DNA from: Propionibacteriaceae bacterium
Lineage (GTDB): Bacteria > Actinomycetota > Actinomycetes > Propionibacteriales > Propionibacteriaceae
DNA: 8,916 nt
Direction: 5' to 3'
Assembly (NCBI GenBank): GCA_031260385.1
Contig: JAIRKB010000218.1
Coordinates: 1-8,916, forward strand
The position numbers were made by a program, and so were the translations under genes. The notes under the pieces were generated by a model. That model saw nothing but the letters and a program-made list of their open reading frames with translations, did no database searches and was not told the origin of the DNA. Positions 1-5,783 of this stretch are shown here, piece by piece. Every line of letters begins with the position of its first letter. Position 1 is the stretch's first letter.

Positions 1-44
1 GTGGTTCACCTGAGTACATGAAAGCCGCGGACGACCCATCAAAC

Positions 45-422
45 CCGCGGGGTCTGGGGTGGCGGTCTCCACCCCAGCCATACGGAAAGTCAGGTGAAGT
101 GACGATCATCTTTAGCCAAACCCGTGCCCAAAATGGGAGTCCGTTCGCTGATGTTTGAAGATGACGGTTTTCCTAGCGATTTTAGGGTGATCTTCAGCCA
201 TCCCCGTCGTACGACAGAAAACGGTTTCGGTTGTGGCTAGAGATCACAATGGGCAAAGGCCACCAACGGTCCAATAAGAACCGTATCCTTGGTTTGATTG
301 TTGTCTAGCAGTTTTCGGTGTAACCAACCCGTATGCTGATCTTAGGTTTACCGGGTTTGGGTTCGTGTTTTCGGGTTTCGGTTGGTCGGCTGGGGTGGAG
401 ACCGCCACCCCAGACCCCGCGG
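45..422. repeat. Element bounded by perfect 35-bp inverted repeats
   Basis: Bases 45-79 and 388-422 are exact reverse complements over 35 bp. Allowing two mismatches they extend outward to 38-79 and 388-429. Each arm is itself a hairpin: in the left arm CTGGGGTGG (54-62) pairs with CCACCCCAG (69-77) around a 6-nt loop. The core between the arms, 80-387, carries no convincing gene. No clear target-site duplication is visible at the outer edges. The structure fits a MITE-like non-autonomous element, or two REP-type palindromic units in opposite orientation. It could also be a bidirectional regulatory or terminator structure. Copies elsewhere in the genome would decide. Confidence 0.7.
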
Positions 423-600
423 TCTTGATCTTATCCCTGGCTCTCTGGGCCTACAGTCTTTACTAGTCTTTGCCGGTTGGCTTTCCGTTTGAGCAACATG
501 AGTACGGGGAAGAGTTTATGCAGGTACTAGGCTGCTAAACGTGAGAGCCCGCTCGAACCGAAGAGTAGCCAATCCCTTCCTTCCGGTCGGGAAATGGAAA

Positions 601-635
601 CGCCCCCTTTGGTCCAGGCGGGCCAAAGGGGGGCG
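601..635 (-). terminator. Rho-independent terminator after rplA
   Basis: A GC-rich hairpin lies 12 bases past the rplA stop codon on the minus strand. Bases 603-612 (CCCCCTTTGG) pair with 623-632 over 10 bp, with two further pairs beyond a bulged G. On the minus strand it is followed by TTTCCATTTC, a weak U-rich tract. It probably ends the transcript that starts upstream of tRNA-Trp and passes through secE, nusG, rplK and rplA. Confidence 0.6.
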
Positions 636-646
636 GTTCGGGTTGG

Positions 647-1366
647 TTAAGCGGGGGTGGGGGTGGCGGACTCGATGGCGATGCGGCGGGTGGGGTCTAC
701 GCCGACGCCGGGGCCCATGGTGGAGGCCATGGTGACCTTACGGACGTACCGGCCTTTGGAGGCGCTGGGCTTGAGGCGGAGGACCTCGTCGTAGGCGGCA
801 GTGAAGTTCTCGAATAGTTGCTCGTCGGTGAAGGAGACCTTGCCGATGATGAAGCAGCAGTTCGCTTGACGGTCGGCCCGAAACTCGATCTTGCCACCCT
901 TGATGTCGGTGACGGCCTTGGCGACGTCCATGGTCACCGTGCCGGTCTTGGGGTTCGGCATCAGGCCGCGCGGGCCGAGGATCCGGCCGAGCTTGCCAAC
1001 CTTGGCCATCAGGTCGGGGGTCGAGACGACGGCGTCGAAGTCGAGGTAGCCCTTGGCAACCTTCTCGATCAACTCGTCAGCGCCGACCTCGTCAGCGCCA
1101 GCGGCTTCGGCGGCCGCGGCGTTTTCGCCGGTCGCGAAGACCAAGACCCGGGCGGTCTTGCCCGTACCGTGGGGTAGGTTAACCGTGCCACGGACCATCT
1201 GATCAGCCTTGCGCGGGTCGATCCCGAGCCGCATGGCGACCTCAACGGTCTCATCGAACTTGGCCGAGGCCATCTGCTTGACAGCGGCGATCGCCTCCAG
1301 GCCAGTGTGGAGTTTCTGCGCATCGCGCTGGGTTTCAGCGCTGCGATAAGCCTTACTGCGCTTCAT
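647..1366 (-). CDS. rplA: 50S ribosomal protein L1
   Basis: This is ribosomal protein L1, 239 residues, the usual length. It binds 23S rRNA to form the mobile L1 stalk that handles exiting tRNA, and in many bacteria represses its own operon by binding the mRNA. The sequence carries the family signature GPRGLMPNPKTGTVT near residues 130-145 and the C-terminal segment EVLRLKPSASKGRYVRKV. The ATG at 1366 is preceded by GAAAGG at 8-nt spacing, which fixes the start. It is last in the visible operon, downstream of rplK, and is followed by a terminator. The stretch ANCCFIIGK has two adjacent cysteines where I recall ANLHFIIGK in many homologues; this could be natural variation or base error. Identity is not in doubt. 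Confidence 0.97.
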   Translation of the reverse strand: MKRSKAYRSAETQRDAQKLHTGLEAIAAVKQMASAKFDETVEVAMRLGIDPRKADQMVRGTVNLPHGTGKTARVLVFATGENAAAAEAAGADEVGADELIEKVAKGYLDFDAVVSTPDLMAKVGKLGRILGPRGLMPNPKTGTVTMDVAKAVTDIKGGKIEFRADRQANCCFIIGKVSFTDEQLFENFTAAYDEVLRLKPSASKGRYVRKVTMASTMGPGVGVDPTRRIAIESATPTPA

Positions 1367-1386
1367 ATCTGGTTCCTTTCGTATGC

Positions 1387-1497
1387 GGCTATCTCGTACG
1401 ATAGCCAGTCCAGTTGTGGTCCGGGAAGCGGTTCCCTGCCACTAGTACCCTCTTCGCGACCTTGGTCGCGGCGGGGGTTGAGGGGGTCGTCCCCCTC
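1387..1497 (-). promoter_or_regulatory. Three hairpins in the rplK-rplA gap
   Basis: The 140-base gap between rplK and rplA holds three clean stem-loops. GGCTATC (1387-1393) pairs with GATAGCC (1400-1406). CGCGAC (1455-1460) pairs with GTCGCG (1465-1470) around a tetraloop. GAGGGGG (1480-1486) pairs with CCCCCTC (1491-1497) around a tetraloop. None is followed by a strong U tract on the minus strand, so they are more likely mRNA stability, processing or translational control structures than terminators. Binding of L1 to this mRNA is possible by analogy with other L11 operons, but I cannot match a known L1 site. Confidence 0.4.
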
Positions 1498-1506
1498 TCG
1501 GTTATA

Positions 1507-1938
1507 TCAGTCGGAAATGGTGACGCCCATAGAGCGGGCGGAGCCTTCGACGATCTTCATGGCGGCCTCAATATCGTTGGCATTGAGGTCAGGCATCTTG
1601 GTGGTGGCGATCTCGCGGACCTGATCCGAGGTGATCGACGCAACCTTGTTCTTCAACGGGTTGGCAGAACCCGAGCTGATCCCAGCAGCCTTCTTGATCA
1701 GCTCAGCGGCCGGCGGGGTCTTGGTGATGAACCGGAAGGACCGGTCTTCAAAAATGGTGATCTCCACCGGGATCACGGTGCCGCGCATCGACTCTGTGGC
1801 AGCGTTGTACTGCTTGCAGAAGTCCATGATGTTGACACCATGCGGCCCGAGGGCCGTACCGACCGGAGGGGCCGGTGTGGCAGCGCCAGCGTTCAGCTGC
1901 ACCTTGACGATGGCCGCAACCTTCTTCTTGGGAGGCAT
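1507..1938 (-). CDS. rplK: 50S ribosomal protein L11
   Basis: This is ribosomal protein L11, 143 residues, full length. It binds the GTPase-associated centre of 23S rRNA and, in species with RelA, is needed for the stringent response. The N-terminal domain has the conserved run QLNAGAATPAPPVGTALGPH (residues about 14-33) with the proline-rich linker, and the C-terminal rRNA-binding domain has the TPPAAELIKKAAG segment. The ATG at 1938 is preceded by AAGGGAC, a moderate ribosome binding site. It lies between nusG and rplA in the standard order. The short gap toward nusG holds two tandem hairpins. Nothing in the protein is unusual. Confidence 0.98.
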   Translation of the reverse strand: MPPKKKVAAIVKVQLNAGAATPAPPVGTALGPHGVNIMDFCKQYNAATESMRGTVIPVEITIFEDRSFRFITKTPPAAELIKKAAGISSGSANPLKNKVASITSDQVREIATTKMPDLNANDIEAAMKIVEGSARSMGVTISD

Positions 1939-1963
1939 TCTTGTCCCTTATTCTTTTTCTCGC

Positions 1964-1999
1964 CTGCGGTCCCTCCGCAGTGCTGTCCCGTTTCGGGAC
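1964..1999 (-). promoter_or_regulatory. Tandem hairpins upstream of rplK
   Basis: Two stem-loops sit between the end of the nusG frame and the rplK start: CTGCGG (1964-1969) with CCGCAG (1975-1980), then GTCCCG (1985-1990) with CGGGAC (1994-1999) around a TTT loop. In several bacteria the mRNA just ahead of rplK is where L1 binds to control the L11 operon, so this is a reasonable place for such a site. No U tract follows, so termination is less likely. The assignment is by position only. Confidence 0.35.
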
Positions 2000-2003
2000 T
2001 GGA

Positions 2004-2177
2004 TCAGATCTTCTGAACCTGATCCAAAGTCAAATCGACCGGCGTATCGCGCCCCATGAATTCTAAGGTCGCCTTCAACCGGGAGGTCTGAGTGTTGATC
2101 TCGGTGACGGTAGCGTGAACACCGTTGAACGGTCCGTCGGTAAGCATAACCGAGTCACCAACCTGGAAATCAACCAG
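2004..2177 (-). pseudogene. nusG: NusG KOW domain stranded after an in-frame stop
   Basis: Downstream of the TAA at 2178-2180 the same reading frame stays open for 57 codons to TGA at 2004-2006. It encodes a textbook NusG C-terminal KOW domain: it begins LVDFQVGDSVMLTDGPF, continues through HATVTEIN, and ends near GRDTPVDLTLDQVQKI. This domain normally contacts Rho or ribosomal protein S10 (NusE). It has no start codon or ribosome binding site of its own near its beginning; the first codon is CTG and the first in-frame ATG falls inside the KOW motif. So it is made only if the stop is read through or is not real. A single base change from GAA, CAA or AAA would create the TAA, and a KVELVDF-type linker would look normal for the family. 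Confidence 0.85.
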
Positions 2178-2825
2178 TTACACTTTCTTCTTGCGCGCCG
2201 GGCGACCGGTTTCGGTCTCCGCTCGCAAGGCGAGAGCGGCCGGTAGCAGCATCTCGACGACCTCATCGAGGGTCAGTGGCACAGGGTCGTTGGCATGGCC
2301 GACAAACCCGGTCACCGACGGGGTGTGACGCACCGCCGACCAAGAGTCATCGGTGAGGTCCATCCGAACCAAGACATAGCCGGGCAGGACCGTCCGGGTG
2401 ACCGTCTTCTTGACACCGTTGCGAATCTCAACGACATCTTCAGTGGGCACGATCGTCTCGTGGATGTAATCCTCCATATTGAGGGTCTTCACCCGGGAGT
2501 CTAAATTCTGCTTGACGCGCTTCTCCATGCCGGAGTAGGTGTGAACAACGTACCAATCGCCAATCTTGGACTCCAGGGAGGTGCGAATCTCTGCCCGGAC
2601 GGCGTCGGCATCATCATCCAATGCCACCTCGTCGTCTTCGCTGGTCTCTTCCTCTTCATCATCGAAACCCAGTTGGATTTCGGTCTCGGCGGGAGCCTCT
2701 TCTTCTTCACCACCCAGGTCAAGGTTAATCTCGACTTCGACTTCTTCTTCGGAGTCACCGATCTCGAAATCACTGAGATCGATGCTTACCTCAGTCTCAC
2801 TAAAGATGTTCTCTTCTTCTACCAT
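2178..2825 (-). CDS. nusG: NusG transcription factor, cut short after the NGN domain
   Basis: This is the N-terminal part of transcription elongation/antitermination factor NusG, 215 residues. Residues 1-85 form a very acidic actinobacterial-type extension with three similar blocks (around TEVSIDL, VEVEINLDL and TEIQLGF, each followed by Glu/Asp runs). Residues about 88-177 are the NGN domain that clamps RNA polymerase, with GDWYVVHTYSGMEKRVKQNL and the VLPGYVLVRM motif. The frame stops at TAA in the lysine-rich linker after RPARKKKV, before the KOW domain, which remains in frame downstream. The ATG at 2825 has GAGAGGA upstream, 11 bases after the secE stop. NusG is normally important or essential, so sequencing error, readthrough or a truly split protein are the options. 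Intact length would be about 273 residues. Confidence 0.93.
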   Translation of the reverse strand: MVEEENIFSETEVSIDLSDFEIGDSEEEVEVEINLDLGGEEEEAPAETEIQLGFDDEEEETSEDDEVALDDDADAVRAEIRTSLESKIGDWYVVHTYSGMEKRVKQNLDSRVKTLNMEDYIHETIVPTEDVVEIRNGVKKTVTRTVLPGYVLVRMDLTDDSWSAVRHTPSVTGFVGHANDPVPLTLDEVVEMLLPAALALRAETETGRPARKKKV

Positions 2826-2836
2826 GACTAGTCCTC

Positions 2837-3466
2837 TCAGCCGAATAGCGATAGCATCGCCCAGCCAAAGAATAGGTCAAGCAGCGAGATGAAAGCGATC
2901 ATAAACACCACAAAGACCAGCACCACCAGGAAGAACCGGGTCAGTTGCCCACTAGAGGGCCACGACACCTTCTTCAGTTCCTGCACGATCTGGCCGACGA
3001 ACTTAATCGGGCCAGTCCGCTTCGGCGCGTCCTCCTTGGTCGCTTCGGCGCGGGTCCGGGTCGCATGACCCTTGCCCTCAAGAGCCTTGGAATCTGACTT
3101 CTTGGAGCCGGTCTTGGCCTCCTTGTCGTAGACCTCCCAACCCTCGGTGACCGACTCTTTGTCGACCGCCTTCTTCTTCGGCCGCTTGGTCGCCGGGGCC
3201 TCGTCCTCATCGACAGCTACTTCGGCTTCCTCAGCCTCGGCGGCCCGCTTGGGACGCTTAGATGCCTTCGGTTTTTCAGGCGCTTCTCCCGTGGTCTCGA
3301 CTTCCTCGACCTCCTCGACCTCCTCGGTCACGTCAGTATCATCCTGACCGGTCGAGTCAGACTCGGCGTCAACCTCATCGTCAAAGGAGGCGATGTCGGG
3401 AGAATCGAAAAGGTCGTCAACGCCCTTCTCGGGCTTCTTCGAACCCTTGGCCTTGTTCTTAGCCAC
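2837..3466 (-). CDS. secE: Preprotein translocase subunit SecE
   Basis: This is SecE, the small subunit of the SecYEG protein export channel. The conserved core is residues 154-209 of 209: KFVGQIVQELKKVSWPS, the amphipathic surface helix, followed by one transmembrane helix (about 177-200, FFLVVLVFVVFMIAFISLLD). The first 150 residues are a low-complexity tail alternating Lys-rich and Asp/Glu-rich stretches, including an EEVEEVEEVE run encoded by a 9-bp repeat at about 3300-3327. Such tails occur in some actinobacteria but this one is long. I place the start at the GTG at 3466, preceded by GAAGGA at proper spacing; an upstream ATG at 3493 has no such site. nusG follows 11 bases later, so the two are co-transcribed. 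Confidence 0.95.
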   Translation of the reverse strand: MAKNKAKGSKKPEKGVDDLFDSPDIASFDDEVDAESDSTGQDDTDVTEEVEEVEEVETTGEAPEKPKASKRPKRAAEAEEAEVAVDEDEAPATKRPKKKAVDKESVTEGWEVYDKEAKTGSKKSDSKALEGKGHATRTRAEATKEDAPKRTGPIKFVGQIVQELKKVSWPSSGQLTRFFLVVLVFVVFMIAFISLLDLFFGWAMLSLFG

Positions 3467-3514
3467 TGAAATTCCTTCGTCTTCTGGCCTCACGGCCTGT
3501 TGTCACGGCACAAG

Positions 3515-3587
<73 letters not shown>

Positions 3588-3595
3588 AAGGGTTA

Positions 3596-3622
3596 GCTGT
3601 CCCTGGGAAGGCACAGGACAGC
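3596..3622 (-). promoter_or_regulatory. Hairpin in the leader of tRNA-Trp
   Basis: GCTGTCC (3596-3602) pairs with GGACAGC (3616-3622) around a 13-nt loop. It lies between the predicted transcription start and the tRNA on the minus strand, so it would form in the precursor's 5' leader. It may guide processing. No function is shown. Confidence 0.35.
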
Positions 3623-3647
3623 CTAGGTCAAATGACCACGATCGCCT

Positions 3648-3676
3648 ATTGTACGCTAGATTTTATGCCAGGTCGA
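3648..3676 (-). promoter_or_regulatory. Promoter for the tRNA-Trp-secE-nusG-rplK-rplA operon
   Basis: On the minus strand a -35 box TCGACC (complement of 3671-3676) and a -10 box TACAAT (complement of 3648-3653; 5 of 6 to TATAAT) are separated by exactly 17 bases. Transcription would start near 3641, 54 bases before the tRNA. The short palindrome GGTCA-AA-TGACC (3626-3637) covers the first transcribed bases and could be an operator or chance. Confidence 0.6.
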
Positions 3677-3729
3677 ACTGATGACCCGCAGACCGGGATC
3701 GTGGCGGCGCAACCGAGGAAGGATAAAGG

Positions 3730-4914
3730 ATGAGGGGACGATTTGGTGTTCACGGTGGCCAGTATGTACCAGAAACCCTAATGAGCGAGTTGGGGCAACT
3801 AGCCGAAGCCTACGAGCACTACCGAGGCGATCCTGGATTTACGACCGAGCTCGATAGCTTACTAGCGGAGTACGCTGGGCGGCCCTCGCGTCTCTGGTTC
3901 GCGGCCAATCTGACAGCGGATCTCGGCGGTGCCAAGGTTTACCTGAAACGCGAAGACCTCAACCACACTGGCTCCCACAAGATCAACAATGTCCTCGGCC
4001 AATGCCTGCTCGCCAAACGCCTCGGCAAGACCCGGGTGATCGCCGAGACCGGTGCCGGTCAGCACGGCGTCGCCACCGCCACCGCCGCTGCCCTGCTCGG
4101 CCTGGAGTGCGAGATCTTCATGGGCCTCGAGGACACCGAACGCCAAGCCCTCAACGTCTACCGGATGGAGTTACTCGGCGCGACCGTACATCCCGTCACC
4201 TCCGGCACCCAAACCCTCAAAGACGCCGTCAATGAGACGATGCGCGAGTGGACCCGCCGAGTCGCCGACACCCACTACGTGCTTGGCTCAGTGATGGGCC
4301 CCCACCCCTTCCCGACGATGGTTCGCGATTTCCAGTCCGTCATCGGGCGCGAGGCCCGCGCCCAGATCCTCGAAGCCGAAGGCGAGTTACCCGCCGCCGT
4401 CCTCGCTTGCGTCGGTGGCGGCTCCAACGCCATCGGGATCTTCCACCCCTTCCTCGCCGACGAGGGGGTCGCCCTGATCGGTTGCGAGGCGGCTGGTCGC
4501 GGCATCGACACCTATGAGACCGCCGCTACGATCGCCACCGGCTCCCTCGGCGTCTTCCACGGCATGAAATCCTATTTCTGCCAAGATGATCACGGCCAAA
4601 TCGCCCCCGTCTACTCGATCTCCGCCGGCCTCGACTACCCCGGCATCGGCCCCGAACACGCCTATCTCCACGACACCGGCCGCGCCACCTACGTCCCCGT
4701 CACCGACGCCGAAGCCGTCGACGCCTTCGAATACCTCGCCCGCACCGAAGGGGTGATCGCCGCTATCGAGTCCGCCCACGCTATCGCTCACGCCCGCAAA
4801 CTCGTACCAACCCTCGACGCCGCCGACTCCGTCATCATCTGCTTATCCGGCCGGGGCGACAAGGATGTCGCCGCCATCGCCCGCTACCGTGGCCACACCG
4901 TCAAGGAGGATTAA
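3730..4914 (+). CDS. trpB: Tryptophan synthase beta chain
   Basis: TrpB, 394 residues, joins indole and L-serine to make L-tryptophan using pyridoxal phosphate. The PLP lysine is K84 in HTGSHKINN; the catalytic glutamate is E106 in AETGAGQHG; the phosphate-binding loop is GGGSNA (229-234); and SGRGDKD (373-379) closes the cofactor site. SAGLDYPGIGPEH marks the communication domain region shared with TrpA. The ATG at 3730 follows GAGGAAGGATAAAGG. trpA begins directly at the next base after its stop. The N-terminus GRFGVHGGQYVPETLM and much of the body resemble clostridial TrpB more than the usual actinobacterial form, by my recollection, suggesting transfer. Only trpBA is present here; other trp genes are not in the window. 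Confidence 0.97.
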   Translation: MRGRFGVHGGQYVPETLMSELGQLAEAYEHYRGDPGFTTELDSLLAEYAGRPSRLWFAANLTADLGGAKVYLKREDLNHTGSHKINNVLGQCLLAKRLGKTRVIAETGAGQHGVATATAAALLGLECEIFMGLEDTERQALNVYRMELLGATVHPVTSGTQTLKDAVNETMREWTRRVADTHYVLGSVMGPHPFPTMVRDFQSVIGREARAQILEAEGELPAAVLACVGGGSNAIGIFHPFLADEGVALIGCEAAGRGIDTYETAATIATGSLGVFHGMKSYFCQDDHGQIAPVYSISAGLDYPGIGPEHAYLHDTGRATYVPVTDAEAVDAFEYLARTEGVIAAIESAHAIAHARKLVPTLDAADSVIICLSGRGDKDVAAIARYRGHTVKED

Positions 4915-5772
4915 ATGGGCCCCCAACGCATCCGCCAAGCCTTCACAGACAAGGCCTTCATCGCCTTCATAACCGGCGGCGACCCGACCCTAGACGACAC
5001 CCGCCGCTACATCAACCTCCTCGCCCGCCTCGGTGTCGGCTTAGTCGAAATCGGCCTCCCCTTCTCCGACCCGATCGCCGAAGGCCCCATCATCCAAGCC
5101 GCCAGCCAACGCGCCCTCGCCTCTGGCACCACCCCCGAAGCCATCTTCGACCTAGTCAACACCCTGCGCCAAGACGATGCCCTAACCATCCCCCTAGCCA
5201 TCATGACCTACCTCAACCCCCTCCACCACTACGGCTATGACGCTTGGTTCGCCCGCGCCAACGCCGTCGGTCTAGACGCCGTCATCATCCCCGACCTCCC
5301 CTTCGAAGAACACGACGAAGTACGCGCAGTGGCCTCCCACCACAATGTAGCTCTAATCTCCATGGTGGCTCCGACCACAATGCAGGCCGAGCGCAGATCA
5401 AGCTCGCTTGATATGCCGAGGCCAAAGCAGTGGTTGACGAGCGAAGCGAGGAGCACTTCCTCTGATCGCATCCGCCGCATCGCCCAAAAAGCCGAAGGCT
5501 TCATCTATCTAGTCAGTTCCTTAGGCGTAACCGGCGTACGCTCCGAAATCACCACCGACCTAGCCGCGATTGTCGCCGAGATCCGCGCCGTCACCGACAC
5601 CCCCGTCGCCGTCGGCTTCGGCATCTCCACCCCAGCCCAGGTAGCGGTGGTGTCCAAGCAAGCCGATGGGGTCATCGTCGGTAGCGCAATAGTCCGCCTA
5701 ATCGCCGAAGGCGGAGGGCGGGCCGACCCCGCCATTGAAGAGTATGTCCGATCAATGATTGACGCCCTGTGA
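4915..5772 (+). CDS. trpA: Tryptophan synthase alpha chain with an in-frame 26-residue insertion
   Basis: TrpA splits indole-3-glycerol phosphate into indole and glyceraldehyde 3-phosphate and passes indole to TrpB. It is a TIM barrel of 285 residues; about 260 is usual. E45 in VEIGLPFSDP matches catalytic Glu49 of the enteric enzyme. E56 in AEGP stands where enteric enzymes have Asp60. The phosphate-binding and loop-6 region SSLGVTG is intact, as is the C-terminus. The extra length is residues 156-181, between APTT and SSDRIRRIA, encoded by a palindromic segment with rare AGA/AGG codons. The ATG abuts the trpB stop with AAGGAGGA just upstream, so the pair is translationally coupled. The insertion lies after barrel strand 5, near the face that meets TrpB, so its effect on activity is uncertain. 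Confidence 0.95.
   Translation: MGPQRIRQAFTDKAFIAFITGGDPTLDDTRRYINLLARLGVGLVEIGLPFSDPIAEGPIIQAASQRALASGTTPEAIFDLVNTLRQDDALTIPLAIMTYLNPLHHYGYDAWFARANAVGLDAVIIPDLPFEEHDEVRAVASHHNVALISMVAPTTMQAERRSSSLDMPRPKQWLTSEARSTSSDRIRRIAQKAEGFIYLVSSLGVTGVRSEITTDLAAIVAEIRAVTDTPVAVGFGISTPAQVAVVSKQADGVIVGSAIVRLIAEGGGRADPAIEEYVRSMIDAL
5379..5456 (+). mobile_element. Palindromic 78-bp element inserted in frame in trpA
   Basis: Removing 5379-5456 restores a normal TrpA sequence (APTT-SSDRIRRIA) in the correct frame. The triplet CAC occurs at 5376-5378 and again at 5454-5456, compatible with a 3-bp target duplication. Inside is the palindrome ATCAAGC-TC-GCTTGAT (5397-5412), extended imperfectly by GGCC pairs (5385-5388 with 5420-5423) and TGC/GCA, then GAGCGAAGCGAGGAG. 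Codons such as AGA, AGG, TCA and TTG contrast with the C-ending codons around it. The encoded peptide is basic and hydrophilic, as a surface loop would be. This resembles in kind the Rickettsia palindromic elements that invade protein genes. Genome copies would be needed to prove mobility. Confidence 0.7.
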
Positions 5773-5783
5773 AAAAACCCAGT

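Larger units (their letters stand above)
1..646. other. Gene-free region left of rplA
   Basis: No reading frame here has both a ribosome binding site and family-like sequence. The longest is a GTG frame at 541-735 that runs antisense into rplA and is rich in Arg, Trp and Gly, as expected of a shadow. Small frames at 133-240 (35 codons) and 249-308 (19 codons) lack a Shine-Dalgarno sequence. The region is less GC-rich and more T-rich than the neighbouring genes. It holds the inverted-repeat element at 45-422, repeated motifs inside it, and the rplA terminator at 601-635. In related genomes rplJ-rplL often follow rplA, so the minus-strand product of this region may be the leader of an rplJ lying just outside the window; that is inference. 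Confidence 0.6.

Noticed and set aside
133..308. Two small plus-strand frames (35 and 19 codons) inside the inverted-repeat element
   Set aside because: Neither has a Shine-Dalgarno sequence or recognisable product; chance frames are expected in less GC-rich DNA.
45..422. CRISPR array
   Set aside because: There are only two long repeats, in opposite orientation and about 300 bp apart, so the spacing and orientation are wrong.
541..735. GTG frame of 64 codons on the plus strand
   Set aside because: It crosses the rplA terminator and runs antisense into rplA, is very rich in Arg, Trp and Gly, and lacks a ribosome binding site.
818..1177. 119-codon plus-strand frame opposite rplA
   Set aside because: It is antisense to a certain ribosomal protein gene and has the composition expected of a high-GC shadow frame.
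1414..2059. Long plus-strand frames (200 and 142 codons) opposite rplK and the nusG end
   Set aside because: Both are antisense to rplK, with no start signals and no family-like sequence.
3624..3661. Plus-strand promoter for trpBA (for example TAGATT near 3656)
   Set aside because: The boxes match consensus poorly and overlap the better minus-strand promoter, so no position could be supported.
4387..4791. 134-codon minus-strand frame within trpB
   Set aside because: It is antisense to trpB and consists mostly of Gly, Asp and Val, the complement of C-ending codons in the real gene.
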